DNA of 64,000 nt from the NCBI GenBank assembly GCA_932294295.1, contig OW028576.1:29085227-29149226 (forward strand). Reading direction: 5' to 3'. Shown here in pieces: positions 8,236 through 21,193 of this stretch (within the stretch, counting starts at the first letter, position 1; each line of letters begins with the position of its first letter). The translations under genes and the position numbers were made by a program. The notes beneath the pieces are model-generated. The model had not been told where the DNA came from and did no database searches. It was given only the letters and a program-made list of their open reading frames with translations. This DNA comes from Alitta virens (taxonomy: Eukaryota; Annelida; Polychaeta; Phyllodocida; Nereididae).

Positions 8236-8954
8236 CATAATATTAAAGTGCTTGCTATTTTTTTGCCAATTTTTGGGCTTCCCCGAACATTCCGCTTATA
8301 TCGCTCATCTTTCACTCCTGTTCAATGTTTGGATCTATATACCTATTCGTATTACACTAATAAATCACGTTTTCGCCTCTGAAATACTATTTGTCGTAAT
8401 CTCAGCTTATCCAACAGCCTAGTTTGTACCACAGAAACGGTTTTGATATTGTTTTGTAATTTTTCAAGAGACCGACATCATAGATTCCATTACATGGTTT
8501 TTATATAGTTTTGTAGCTTTTCACGCATCCATATATAACTTCCTCCAATTTTTTCCTCCTATAAATTATTACCTGCATGCATGAGCTTACTTACTGATGA
8601 TAGTGCCTTTAACAATATCATGCCATGCACGAAGATCCCAAGCGTTTCATGTGTGTATACTGAATATAATATATATAGATAACCAATGTCCGACAACACA
8701 CTTGGGGAATCCATGATGCCATGGCCATGTCAAACAGCTTCTAATACCCACTTTACACTAAATTATAAATTATAATTAATTCATATCATCAAATGCTCAT
8801 CAATGCTCAAATGCACACTGTGCATATTTCATTTACAGTGCAGTCTCTGATTTATATTGCTAATATTTCTTCATAGTTTACTTCACGTCTTCCATGGGAT
8901 AACGCTAGTGTATCATTAATTTACAAAAAAGCAGCTCGGCAAAAAAACACTCTG
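8236..8954. other. Non-coding interval separating two LINE fragments
   Basis: No convincing ORF or splice-bounded exon is seen. It is AT-rich. Its position between two parts of one reverse-transcriptase tail suggests it entered after the LINE, but no clear terminal repeats or target duplication were found. Confidence 0.4.
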
Positions 8955-9200
8955 CAGAGAATTGACTATAACTGTAAGTTTACATAACTGTAAACTGAGG
9001 GTCTATGAAGCGTTTATAGCTTCCAATTTTGTATATATATATATGTATTGTTCTGTAGCCCATAATAACTTTTCTGTTGGCCATGATAAGAAGATTAAAA
9101 AACTAAATGAAAGAGTATCAAGACTTGTATGTAACATTTATGAAAGCACTTACAATGATCTACTAACAAAAAAAGGGAAATTTTCACCCTCCCCCTGGTG
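8955..9200 (+). mobile_element. Decayed LINE reverse transcriptase tail, continuation
   Basis: The frame reads YEAFIASNFVYIYMYCSVAH, then KKIKKLNERVSRLV and YNDLL. LINE proteins in this position have an FI-x-S-x-F-x-YC-x-x-VW helix followed by KLE-x-x-Q-x-RALR and Y-x-x-LL, so this is the continuation of the fragment ending at 8235. It is truncated and not functional. Confidence 0.65.
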
Positions 9201-10256
9201 GTGACAGGGGTTTTCTCTGTGAGTAAGACTTACAGGACCTGCACTGTATTGAAACGGTGCGTTTCAATATCGCAAAGCTATTTCTTTCATTAGTCTGTAC
9301 TGAAAGCTGTTATAATGTTTTTAGAGACACCTCTTCGAGGATCATCCCTCTTCCCAGTGATGATCGGTTACATTTTAATGATATTGGTTTACATTAAGCT
9401 CAGATTTTTTTCCGATAAGAGTGGCCGGGCAATAGATATATTGTTAGCATATTATACAGTATTGTATTAGGGTATCTTAAATTGTGATTGTACGTCTTTC
9501 TTATCATACAATGCTTTCCTGAGTGCATTTTGTATGATTGTTGTGACAAGTGTAAACAAAATTTCATGTATTTATTTTAATCTTATTTTCATTATTTCTG
9601 ATTTTTCTCTCAAATACCAAGGGTGTTCTCTTAAATACAATATGTATTTGTACCCACTTTAAGGTTGTATTATAACTTTATAGTAGAGGCAAAGTGAAGT
9701 CACAAAAGATATAAATTATGTATTCACAAACCTATTTCAGACGGAAAAACAACAAGATGCCTTAATAAGGAATCCCTCCAGAGGATCATAATCAGCTACC
9801 TTGACTCAAAACAGGTACTATCTTAAAAAGCTTTTCAAAATTAATTGAGATATGATAACGCAACTATGATATTGACTTCTTAAAATACAGAGTTTGATCT
9901 AGGTAAATGTTGGCTTCACCATCCTTATGTGGCAGTCGTTACTGAAATTTCTTTATAAATGTCTTCATTTTGTCAAATCAATCACAATTCTTTATTGGTG
10001 GCTCATTTCGTACTGGTGTTGTTAATTTAAATACTCAACTTATAGTGATATCTACATTAGAGCGAACAATCAATTTTGCTGGAATTTTGGGAAGGAATTT
10101 CATTTTTGGTTTGGTATGTACATCACTAAAATCCTTAAATGTCTCACTAACTATTTCAGTAGATCTGAGTTAGGTTTGAATAAAAAATATTTTACATATA
10201 TATAAAAACATTGTATTGCCAAGATACTTGGTTACTATGTTACTTATTTTTTTCAG
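9201..10256. other. Interval upstream of the ULP1-PHD gene exons, one possible exon
   Basis: Mostly AT-rich and non-coding. A weak exon candidate at 9741-9814 has a good acceptor (ctatttcag) and a GT donor (cag/gtacta), and is open only when two bases complete a preceding codon. It ends in phase 0, while the next clear exon (10257) needs one incoming base, so at least one more exon would be required. The 5' end of the gene is therefore unresolved. Confidence 0.3.
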
Positions 10257-11381
10257 TCTCTTCTGAGAGAAGAAAGAGAAAAAAGGAAAAGAAGCGTAAG
10301 AGAAGAAAAGAAACTACGAAAGAAGATAACAACAGTGTGGATGAAGAAGACCCTGGAAAGGAACAGGAGGGGGAAAGGAGGAAGGACGAGGAAAGGAGAA
10401 AGGACAAGGAGAGGAAGAAGGACGATGAGGAGAGAAAGGATGAAGAGAAGAGGAAGGATGAGGAGAGGAGGAAGGACAAGGAGAAGAAGGACAATGAGAG
10501 GGAGGAGAAGGAGGAGGAGAGGAAGTACAAGGAAAGGAAGGATGAGGTGAGGAGAAAGGAAGAGGAGAGAAGGAAGGATGAGGAGAGGAGGAAGGACGAG
10601 GAGATGAAGTACAAGGAGATGAAGGACAAGGAGAAGAAGGTCAATGAGGAGAGAAAGGATGAAGAGAAGAAGAAGGATGAGGAGAGGAGGAAGGACAAGG
10701 AGAGGAAGGATGAGGAGGAGAAGGAGGAAAGGAAGGACAAGGAAAGGAAGGATGAGGTGAGGAGAAAGGACAAGGAGATAAAGAAGGATGAGAAGAGGAG
10801 GAAGGACGAGGAGATGAAGTACGAGGAGATGAAGGACAAGGAGAGGAAGGACAAGGAGAGAAAGGACGAGGAGATGAGGAGGAAGGATGAGGAGAGGAAG
10901 AAGGACGAGGAGAGGAGGAAGGACGAAGAGCACAAGGAGAGGAAAGACAAGGAGAGAAAGGATGAGGAGATGAGGAGGAAGGATGAGGAGAGGAAGAAGG
11001 ATGAGGAGAGGAGGAAGGACGAGGAGCACAAGGCAAGGAAGAAGGATGAGGAGAAGAGGAAGGATGAGGAAAGGAGGAAGGATAAGGAGAGGAGGAAGGA
11101 TGAGGAGAGGAGGAAGGACAAGGAGAGAAAGGACGAGAAGAGGAAGGATGAGGAGGAGAGAAAGAAGGATGAGGAGAGAAAGAAGGACGAGGAGAGGAAG
11201 GATGAGGAGAGGAAAACTTCTGAGATGTCTGACATTGAAGGTGAAGATCTTCAAAAGATGGAGGACTTAGCTCAAGAAGCTGAGCTTAGTTTCTTCCTAC
11301 AAAGCTCTGATGACGAACTCCCTGTCTTTACCACAAGAAAGACTAGAAAGAAGGTGACCAATGAGAAGGAGGCATCAAAAG
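10257..11381 (+). CDS. Exon: K/E/R/D-rich low-complexity repeat region of the ULP1-PHD gene
   Basis: The exon follows a strong pyrimidine tract and TTTCAG and ends at an AAAAG/GTAGTA donor. About 290 codons are degenerate repeats of ERRKDEERRKDKERK type, which should form one long, highly charged helix or be disordered. The last 50 or so residues are normal acidic sequence (SDIEGEDLQKMEDLAQEAEL, then a FFLQSSDDELP segment). This frame is chosen because its end phase (1) matches the next exon exactly. Other frames through the purine-rich DNA are open by composition only. Repeat number is probably variable between individuals. Confidence 0.75.
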
Positions 11382-14300
11382 GTAGTATATTTGTTTATGA
11401 GTATTTATCCTGATTGACTAAAATTAAACTGCCAACTCAACTTGGACTGTATTATTTCAGTCTAGCAAATAATATCTAATTCATTTTGCATTAGTATTGT
11501 ATTATAGACTACCATACTTCAGTTGGATGTCATTCAGATGATATCAAATAGGCACATGAGTTTTTTTTAAGTTCTCTAACTTCTATTAATCATATGGCTT
11601 TGCATTTCTACAAGTATTGTTCATTAGCTCTCAAGTAATCATTGTATTGCCTAATGACTAAATGACTTTATTATGTAGGCTGTGTACACAGTACCATGTT
11701 CGATTCATGGTCTGAAGGCCTTCACGAATATTAACCAAAGATGTTGGTTGAACATAATGAGACGTTAAATTGGCAGTGCCTTGTATCAGTGGCTATGCTG
11801 GGCGAGTGAAAGATCCCACACATTGGTTAAATGTAAGAAATGCAGGCTCCAGCTTTCTGTATCATCTCATCAATCAACCCTCACAGGTGGCCAGAACTTG
11901 CACTTTAAACCTCATTTTACCTAACCTTGCTTTACATTAGTTTGAAGGTGGCCCAATTATTACTGGTACATGTCGGATTGCTTTTCTGGTATCCAGAATT
12001 ATTTTTTTTGTGCAGCATAGTAGATGTAATATTTTAGGCCGCCTAATACAGCATTTGAGTTGTTAGAGCCATTCTGTCGTGCAGCTTAAACTTTGTATAA
12101 TAGTTTATTGTTTATCGTTCATGACATTTCTCAGTTTCTCCTTTCATATTGCATTAATTTCAGCCCTTCACCTCATAGAAGAAGGGCACGTTCCCCATCA
12201 TGTGCTGTCATTTGTGGAAGGGAATGTCGTTTGGGCTTCAACACTGGATGGATTACTTCATGGTGAATTGGATGATGTTGTAAGAATATTTTTACTTATA
12301 ATATTATTTTAGAATTGGAAACTGAGCAGGAGAAGTAATCAGATATTGCTCGCTATATCAATTCTGTTAAGATTAATTTCATTTATGTGCCCTGATCTAC
12401 CATGTAAATACTCTGAAGACTTAAAAAGAGTAAGACATGAAACTGAAGTAGTGGTACATATTATTTGTGATGTATCTTATAGCCTGAGCAGGCAGCTGTA
12501 TTGTGCGAGAGGTGTCATTGTAAAAAGAAAAAAACAGATTATGGAAGATTACTGTGTAGGATGTGTTGCAGGAATGAAATATGTCCTAATTACTTGTAGT
12601 ATGAAAAATTTTGTATTTCTGATAATTATAATGATTGATATTATTGTTTTCAGGCAATCAATGTTCAGCTAAGGCTGCTGGCTAAGCGTTCCAAAATGGT
12701 ATTTATTTTTCTTTACTTTTAAATAAGTTCAATGAGAATAATAAAAAAAAACACAACTATGTTCAACCTTAGAAAATTCCTGGTTTGCCTAGGAATATTT
12801 CCATGAACATTTGTTGTAATCCATATTGACTATTCCTGAAAATATTTCATGTCTCTGTAGCAACTTTCATGGTAGCACTTTAAAAAAAAAACTTTGAAAT
12901 TGCATTCCTTTAAATGTCTGTCTCTAAATTTGAGTCCATAACTTCATGAGACTCCGGTGGGCACACGGATTCCTCTGCACCTTGACTGCAAGAAGTAATT
13001 TCTTAGATTTCTGAGCTTATGCCTGGGTCATCATCAACACTGGTTTTTGGCTGTGGGTCTGTTGAAAAGGGAACCAGTGGCCTCCAGTGTGTGCATCAAC
13101 CGTGTTATGCTCATCCAAGATCCATGTAATTCTAATCTGGCCACCATTCATCCAATTTTGGATTATCCCTTTAAAAAGTTAAAAACTTATTTCTAACAAT
13201 GTCGTTTAAGTGATAATTATTTATTAAGCTATTATTTATTTAGCTCCTGTTATCAATAACAGATTGGTAATGCATGAATATCATATTATATTATCTTATT
13301 ACATATTTTGTTTTATTTATACAGAAAGCTTTGGTGATTGATAGCTTTGCAGCCACCAATATGTTGAGTGCAAACGCTGGGAGCCACCGCTATAAGAGGG
13401 TACGTACAACATTTCCTATTGTAACATTGAAGAACAATTTAAACGTCATGGCAATTATGTTTGTCTTAAGTTTGACAAGATTAAACAGTATTAATTGTTA
13501 CACCTCAATTTACCTGATAGGCCAAAACGATGTCACAAGTTTAAGAGATTAGTATACAAGTATTGACTGGTAATGAGAGCCGTAGGGCAACATTAGTTGA
13601 CTGACACTCCCTCGGGTCTAACAGCTTGAACTGTAGCCCGAATAATAGCAGTCAATAATTTTATTATTACGCCTTCAATGTGCATAAACAGCATATCTCT
13701 ATTTTTCACCGCATCAACCAATCACTATGACAACAATGACTAACATGATTACATGGCTTCATGAAACAGTGACTGTTGCCCTCCCATGTGCCGGTCAATA
13801 TTAGTATTCTGTTCATGCTTTTGTTTAACATCATATAATGTATTTCTAGTTGATAATCTCTATAATGGTGTCGTATTGTTAATGTATTAATTGTTTGTGT
13901 GTCTTTTTCAGATAGAACTGGATATTGCATCGGGAAGCTACACCATCGCTCTCGGTGCAAACAATGAGAATGGCAACCATTGGTCCCTCTTGGTAATGAA
14001 AGATACATTATGTTTCATTTAAAGACAGACAAGACTCTTTTATTGTTAACATTCAAACAAGTATACATCAAATAATATTGTCATTACGATGATTAAATCA
14101 ACGATCATTATAGGACTGCATGGCATCCTGGTATCCCCTTCCTTTGGTATTCCCTGCCATTTACAACAATCAAGTAGTTTACCAGTGATATTACTCTCTC
14201 AGGTCCATGCCATAATGATTACTGTACTAGTATTGTATCTTAACAGAATTGGCAAATTCCTTGTAGTGGTGCAACACAAACTTAAAAACTGTCAGGGAAT

Positions 14301-17300
14301 TAAGAAATTTCTTTATACCACCATTAATAAGGGTGAATATTTACAGTGCCACAGTCATTGATATGCTTTAGCTTCATGTATTGTCACACAAAAAAACAAC
14401 ATTCTTGTTTTGTTATGATAATGTCATTTTTACGTCAACCAATTTCTTGCTTTTGTAGGTATTGCGGATTGAGAAAAAACAAGCCTTGTATCTAAACCCA
14501 TTGGGAGAATCAGATGAAAGACTGTCAGAAGTGAAGATTAGTCTGGAGTAAGTATTTTATATGCTGAAGTCTTTCACATTTTATATTGTTTGCTGATTTT
14601 TAACTATTCTTGTGTGACATGATAGCATTAACTGGTCAAGTGAAAGTTTTAGAACATAAGATACATTACTGAAGTATTTAAGTATAAACTACAATTATAG
14701 AATAAATTACATTTGATACATTAATTATTATTAAATGTTCCAATAAATAACATAGTGTGGAAGAAAATAGAATTATTATGAGAAATGGTAATGATATTAC
14801 AACTTTAGTAAGTCATAAGCTTATTGGAAAATTAAATTAAGACAAACAGACTAAACATAGACACTTTAGAATGGGATGACTTTAGCAGAATGTATTTATT
14901 GTGTAATTTATATTGGAAAAGTAAGCTAGATAATATTCTGCAAGGCCACTGTAAATTACATTAATGCTTTTTTTTAGGCGTGCTATGCAAAGTGAGGAAT
15001 GGAGAGTAAAAACTATCCCGCATGCCAAACAACATGATAGTATCTCTTGTGGAGTCTATGTTATCAAGGTAAATACTTGGAGGTTATCTCATAGTCATAG
15101 GTTTTATCACCTGGTATCAGCACCCGAGCTGATTTCAATATCATGCCTATTGGCCTAATCATATCACACTTGGAGAAAAGCCTGTATCAGAGATAAAGCA
15201 TGCTCTGGCATGGGATAAAATTTCTAAACAAATTTTCCATGTATAATTAAATGTTCAACATGTCCACGTCTTCCTGTTTTGATAAATGTAGCATTATATT
15301 TAGAGTTAAACTAAACTTGTATCGATCAGTAATTAGCCTAATGGGAAGTTATCCTGACTCACTCTAAAGCCCCAGGCTAACTTTGATGTTTTTTACTAAC
15401 TAGTTTTCTACTTTTTATGTTTCAGTTTGCTGAAGAGATTTTACAACTGAGTCCAAGGCGTCTACAATTCGACGACAGTTTTGAGGACTTGAAAAATTTA
15501 AGAAGAAATTATGCGAAGGACATAATTTTGGCCTCAGGTAAGATGACACAATATGTAGGTAGCACTGTAGCAGTGGTATTTGTTTCTATGGAATAATATT
15601 TCCAGCTTTAGTTATAGAGCGTGCTTTGCCAGAAATTTGTTAACTGTTACAGTACAGTTCTGCAATAGTACTCTTCATATTTTTTGTTTTCGTGAACCAA
15701 AATTCTTACCCTGCGGTCAGGTTCCAGTAAGCATTTTGTTACCTACCGTAAGCAGTAAATGAAATGAGAAATACACATATCTAAAATTACAATTTTCAAA
15801 GAATAATCAAGGAAACAACTTCAAAAGAAAAACTATATATTTTTGTGATGCAACATTCCCAAGATTTCATTATATTACTCTGTGGTCAGGTCAAAGTTAC
15901 CCTGTGGTCAAGTCAGATTTTACCCAGAGCACCCTGTTGTCAGGTTTTCTGGCCTTAAAATAGTACTCTTGTCAGGTTTTCATCGGAAAAACCCTACCTG
16001 TTGAGCCTCACATGTATGTAGTATGACTTGAATGGCAGTGCCTGCTTGACTTAAAAAAAAAAGAACTGCCTTAGGAAAATCAATATTTTGTTTAGAAAAT
16101 GTACACATCAACAATTGAAAATTGACCCTCCTCACTTTTACCCTTTCCAGATGATCTAAACAACAGGTGCCGTTTTTGTGGTACAACCAACCAGGAGCCA
16201 GACTGGGTGAGTTCAACCAAAAATATTGATACAGTCATTTGTCCACAAAGGCAGTCTTTGGTTTTTTATAATTTATACTAGCTTATTTAGGCTCCCAACC
16301 GGGGCCCTAAATAAGAGTCCATCAGTCCTACGGCCCTCACTGCTATGATGTCGACACAAAAAAGAGACCTGTCAAAACCATGAAAATGTCATAAAAGACC
16401 TCATAATGGTAGGATCTTCATGAAATAAAAGAAGTACATAGTGACATTGATTCTGAGAGGCACTGTGAAGAAAAATTGCTTATTTCAATGTCTTAAGTTG
16501 GTGAAAAAAGCCAAAACCCTCGACATCACCAACACTTTCTTAATGTAGATAGTTTTTCAAGTACAGATTTCATCAGTATAGAAATCATAAAGCCTCATCA
16601 GCATATGAAAAAGCTTGAGCTCAAAGTTAAGCCAGTAAGGATAGTGCATTGCATTAAAGTACATTGAAGTGCTTAAAAGTGCAGTAGAATATTGTTTCCT
16701 AGTGCATTTGTAGCGAGGCCTTCACAAACCTAACTTTGGCTGACAGATGCTGCACACAGCAGTCTCTGTATGTTATGTGGAAATAAAACAAGATCACACT
16801 TGGAAAGCTCACTGCTATAGTCTCTGATAATAAAAGTTATGTTAAAAAAAATGTGCCCTGTATGAAAACGGTCCCTCCTGTTAGTAAGTACAACATTATG
16901 TTCCAAAACCGATCACAGTACTCAAAAGGGGTCTAAATTGTATTACTCAAGACATCTTTTGCTGTAAATCTTTACAGCCTCCCGACCATCATTTATGCAA
17001 TAAATTTTCTCCTACATAATCCCAAGAAAATTATTATATATATATATATATATTCAGTTTTGATAACTTGGTTTATTCAAAAGCCAACAGAACTAGTTAG
17101 TAATAATACAGCTTCACCACTGACGTGTAACTAAAGGCACTGCTTTATTTCTTTTTAATTTTTGTATTTCAGATCCAGTGTGAGATCTGTGAAGCCTGGC
17201 TTCACATTAAGTGCTCTGATGTGAATGCCTCATTGGAATCATTTGCTGAGGTCAAATTTGCCTGTAATTGGTGCCGGAAGCCAAAGAGGACATTGGCAAG

Positions 17301-17610
17301 CACACCCAAGCCTAAAGTCAGCAAGAGGCAACCCGTCATACCTATCCCAAGGCACACAGTGAAGATCAAAAGATTCACGAATAAGATCAAGGTGTGCCAG
17401 AGCTGTCGATCAGCCTTCCACAAGGGTACACGATTTGTTGCGGCCAGAACCTCAACCTTTAACAAGGACGGCAAAAAATTGCCTACATTAGGGCACTATT
17501 GCCTTAATACTCGGTGTGTGGACCTCAAAGGAGTTACCAACTTTGATGTACCTGATGACCTGATTGCTGCAGAGGTCAAGCAGCTGCAAGCGGCAGGCTT
17601 CAAAATTTAA
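10257..17610 (+). CDS. ULP1/SENP-like peptidase with PHD finger, multi-exon gene (5' end unresolved)
   Basis: Ten exons join with consistent phases: 10257-11381, 12164-12279, 12654-12698, 13325-13399, 13912-13992, 14459-14547, 14978-15068, 15426-15537, 16151-16206, 17173-17610. All have AG acceptors and GT donors, and the stop is TAA 17608-17610. The product has a long charged region, a C48 (SUMO-type) cysteine peptidase, a C4HC3 PHD finger and a second Cys/His cluster. C48 enzymes cut ubiquitin-like proteins; PHD fingers usually read histone tails, so a nuclear role is likely. AATAAA at 17941-17946 could end the transcript. The gene converges on the transposase-like gene ending at 18579. It could be a host gene or the accessory gene of a large DNA transposon. 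Confidence 0.85.
12164..15537 (+). CDS. Exons 2-8: ULP1/SENP-like C48 peptidase domain
   Basis: Seven short exons encode the peptidase. Catalytic His is in NGNHWSLL (codon 13978-13980). The oxyanion Gln (15030-15032) and catalytic Cys (15048-15050) lie in KQHDSISCGVYVIKFAEEI. The position 17 residues after the His, normally Asp, is Asn (LYLNPLG, codon 14495-14497). Upstream, a VVWASTLDGLL segment and a VIDSFAATNML segment fit the start of the fold. Introns lie at non-repetitive sites, as in a normal eukaryotic gene. The Asp-to-Asn change may weaken or abolish activity, or may be tolerated. Confidence 0.85.
16151..17610 (+). CDS. Exons 9-10: PHD finger and C-terminal Cys/His module
   Basis: Exon 9 starts the finger (CRFCG, then TNQEPDW) and exon 10 completes it (IQCEICEAWLHIKC and FACNWC), giving a full C4HC3 ligand set. 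A basic linker follows (KPKVSKRQPVIPIPRHTVKIK). A second cluster (CQSCRSAFH, then HYCLNTRC) looks like another small zinc site that I cannot name. The protein ends QLQAAGFKI. The intron between the two exons is about 970 bp and shows no obvious insertion apart from a TA run near 17038-17053. Confidence 0.85.
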
Positions 17611-18578
17611 TGGAACTTTTCATGTGCAGGCTATGTTTATCTGCAGTTGTTCTCAGCCTATGTTTGTCTGCAGTTGTTCTCTTTATCAGTAGCTTGCCAT
17701 TAGTGAGGACTAAAAATTATTGAGGTTCAACAAAAACGGGTGGAGTAGTTAATAACTTTTATTGTAATCCATCAAGTACAAATTTCAACGTTCAGGTAAC
17801 AAGAGGGTGGAATAATTAGCTGGAACTGGCAAGCATAGCACAGCACTGAACAATTTTCTAAATATTCATAATATTTTTTATATATCTTCATTTAATTTTC
17901 GATTACAATCAACATGTCATACAACCTATTAAGATACACTAATAAAGAGTTATATCATTTGGTTCTCACTATATTAAATTCGATAATCATTTGTTACATT
18001 AAGTATGTGACAATTTATTCATATGGAAACATAAATCCTAAATATCGCACCCAAAAGCTATTGGCCAATTTTTCTGGGCATTAAATCTAATATAGCTACT
18101 CTTCAGCAACATTAACACAATTAGACAACATCTTCTTTGATCACTCTAATGTTGGAGCAAACAGGATGACATCATCCGCATATCCAATAATACCAGAGTT
18201 CACATCCCCTAGATTACAAGACAAATTTAACTAATCTCTTGAAGCATAGCATCAATATAAATACCAAACAGTATTCGGCCAGCAGCCAATCAGAACTGAG
18301 TGTATAAGTTGTCACTAAACTTAACAGTATAAATACCAGCATCATAGCCTTTGTGTCAGGTTGGTCCTAATCATTCAATGTCCGTTTGCTTAGTTGTTAG
18401 TACATTAATAACCTGGCTATATTACACACATCAAAGAACATTGTAACTAGAATATGCAAGGCATTGCAAAGTGACTAGAGAGTTTGTGATCCCACATCAT
18501 TATTTCTGTGCTAGTGACCATGCTGAGATGACTGGCAACTGGTAGAGAGCTGAGTACCATAGTCCACAGGAAGCTATT
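17611..18578. other. Convergent intergenic region between the two large genes
   Basis: It holds the 3' flank of the plus-strand gene (AATAAA at 17941-17946), a short duplicated 'tatgtttntctgcagttgttctc' string near 17632-17682, and a decayed LINE piece listed separately. No other gene is seen. Confidence 0.5.
18060..18370 (-). mobile_element. Decayed LINE reverse transcriptase fragment with YADD motif
   Basis: On the minus strand a frame reads LFGIYIDAMLQEIS and, after stops, NSGIIGYADDVILFAPTLE. These correspond to the reverse-transcriptase segments LF-x-x-YIDDLL and motif C (YADD). Internal stops show it is dead. It lies just beyond the end of the KDZ-like gene, in the same orientation. 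Confidence 0.7.
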
Positions 18579-21193
18579 TTACCTAAAATTAGACATTGCC
18601 AAAAAAACAAATGCATAGGAGAAATCACCATGTGGAGCCGTTTTGTATTTTCGTAACATGTTACGAAACCATATGTGAAGCTTCGTGAAATGAATAAAGT
18701 TGTCGTGCTGCATGTAGCAGAGCATTGATGCCAGTGGCTTGATGGCTGAATTCAACTGTTCAGCTGCCTGACTATTAAATTTGGAAAATTTGGGATATCT
18801 TGAGATATTGTATCCCTCACTGCAAGCTGAAAATAATAAACACAAATTCATTAAGAATGATGCCATTGAAATCATTATCATGATTGAACCTAATATGAGA
18901 CTGAAAAGCTATTGCATTTTACAGAGTATAATATCATTAGTTATAACACCGAAAGGAAGTATTTGTTTTCAACTAATTTCTCCTTGTACGTAAACAAAGA
19001 GCCTCGGACGATGGGCAGTCCGCTGTGGCCTTGGGGCAAGCCACTTAATCCTCCAGCCTACAGGTATAGGGCACTGTACTGCTGGCTGACATTGCCTACA
19101 TTGAAAGCACACAACAAATTACATTGCATGTTTCATGATATGTCTATAAAGGATTACTTAAAGTTATTATTAATCCTATAATAACTACCGATTTGGCATA
19201 ATGACCACATATTATTTCCAGGTCATTTTTATTTAGGGTTTACATTTATTAGTTTCTATTAGTTTAGGTTTAATTCTAGTTTGTTTTCCAAAACATAAAT
19301 TAATGAGCAGCGGACTTTTTAAGATAAGGTTTTATTGAAACTTACCTTTGTGATTCAGCCAGTGAAACTTGTCGACCATAAATTTGCTAGACCTGAAGAA
19401 TGCAGGATCCCTGTTCAAACAGTACTGGTGGAGCTTGCATGCGTTGTCATAAATTATGACTGAAGGCGCTGAAAATTAGATTAGTAACATTAAATCTTAA
19501 TGTTGTCAACAAAAGATTAATTTAGAGGTGGTAATATTAAAGATACATAGTTTGTATTATGCGGGACCAACAGCACTAAGTGAGACCGATCTGTAGTATT
19601 TACAATATAAATGTACAGCTAAGTTAAATACTCAAAACTAGCCAGTCGAAACTATAAATTATGTGTAGCAAGTTTAGTAATGACTGTATGCGAAGTTTTA
19701 GATCATTTGAATCAATAGTTAAGAAATAATGACAAGACAACTAAATTGTGTGAAACAGCATCTAACTAACTCTCCCACTTCATTTGAGCCAAGCAGTGAT
19801 GGTGTCAATATTAAAATAGTTTGTGATGTCATTAGTTTGCTAGGTGAATGACATCATACAAGAGGAGTCATCAAGATTTTTCACACATATTTTTTTGTAT
19901 CAACTAAAAACTATGAACTAAACCAGGTTTTTAGTAATTAAGGCACTGACTTAAACTGACAATAGTTTTAAGAAGTATATTTGCCTGTAACCACACTTGC
20001 AATTTCAGGGGTGAGTTTTCTGTTATTATTAAGATATATAAAAATCTCACAAATGGCTGATGTTTCTGAACTAAAAACAGCCTACCGGCATTTTTCATCG
20101 GGAATTATCTCCCATACCATTTGAAGTCAAAATTATATGTATCAGTACCTTTCGGAAAACGTGTTCGTAAAACTGTAAATGGTACATCTGGGGACTCATG
20201 GTTGCGCATCATTTGGAATCCATAGCAGACACCTGAAAACAGAATGATACATAACACAAAATAAAAAATACTGAACGTAACTGGCAATATACAAATATTG
20301 ACTGGTGATGAGGGCAACAGTTCAATATGCTAGAAATGAAGGAGTGATTGTCACATATTGTCCAAGGTCATAGGTGTGTGACTAATTTTCCTGGACCCCA
20401 GAAATTTTTCATATTAAAATAAGCCATAATTAAGGGTCTACTAAGCTCAAACATTAAGGTTATATTCATTGGTATGACAATTAACAGTTTACTGGTATCT
20501 TGAATTGTACAGTTGAATGGGACTGTTGACAGGCAGGTCAAAAGTCAGCTCTGATTATTGATTGATTATTTATTTATGACCTATTTTTTATAAATTTTGT
20601 TGGCTTTCTAGAGGTCATGTTGATAATTATGACATTGCAAAATAATAAATTTGTGACAGCCAGAAAAATGTTTTTTTTTAATCATCATCAATTTTGTATC
20701 ATTATCATTGTTTTGTATTTTTTTATAAAAAAAAAATACTTGTTGTGTTGATACATGATCAGGATCATCAGGGTCATGTGAACTCATTTCAGCCAATCAG
20801 AGAATAGATTGCACATTGTGAGTGTTACAATGCCTAACAACCTTATTTTAACATACCATGAACGCAATTAAAGATGAACAATCCCAGTGTCAGAGACGGA
20901 TGTCTTCTTTTTGAAGTGGAGGCTTTGGAACACTCATCTTTGCTCCTGTTAAGCTTGTCCTGCACATACACCCCACGTTCCACAATCTGTGGAAGACACG
21001 GAAAGTAACCATCCATGGAATTGCCTTGAGGTGCAGGCACGAGAGAATGGGGTTCTTTCCACAATCCATTTTCATCCACAAATGGTGCCTTGCATTTCTC
21101 CACCATTTCTTTCAAAATCTCGCGAAGGGGCAACGAAGTAATTCCACACTGGGAAAACAAATCAAACAGAACAGGGATATTTTCCTGTAAAAC
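18579..21193 (-). CDS. Exons 12-15: transposase-like core of the KDZ-like protein
   Basis: Four exons join perfectly (phases 1, 1, 1). Exon 12 ends TLGLFIFNCVHG; exon 13 gives VCYGFQMMRNHESPDVPF and a TVLRTRFPK segment; exon 14 gives VIIYDNACKLHQYCLNRDP and SSKFMVDKFHWLNHK; exon 15 gives ACSEGYNISRYPKF, NSQAAEQLN and IHFTKLHIWFRNM, and stops at 18579. The Asp of YDNAC, the D-x-FHW triplet and the NSQxxEQ glutamate are the expected acidic and histidine positions of the family's nuclease core. All are present, so the catalytic part looks intact despite upstream damage. Confidence 0.85.

Noticed and set aside
10240..11254. Long minus-strand Ser/Leu-rich ORFs opposite the charged exon
   Set aside because: They arise from the purine-rich repeat on the plus strand. 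The plus-strand frame has matching splice phase and leads into a recognisable protein.
11690..11890. Possible tRNA-derived SINE (a GTTCGATTC box-B-like string near 11699)
   Set aside because: No matching A box at the right distance, no poly-A tail or target duplication, and no second copy in the window.
12880..13150. Possible transposon fragment in an intron of the ULP1-PHD gene
   Set aside because: Sequence is distinct from its AT-rich surroundings, but no terminal repeats, coding motif or second copy were seen.
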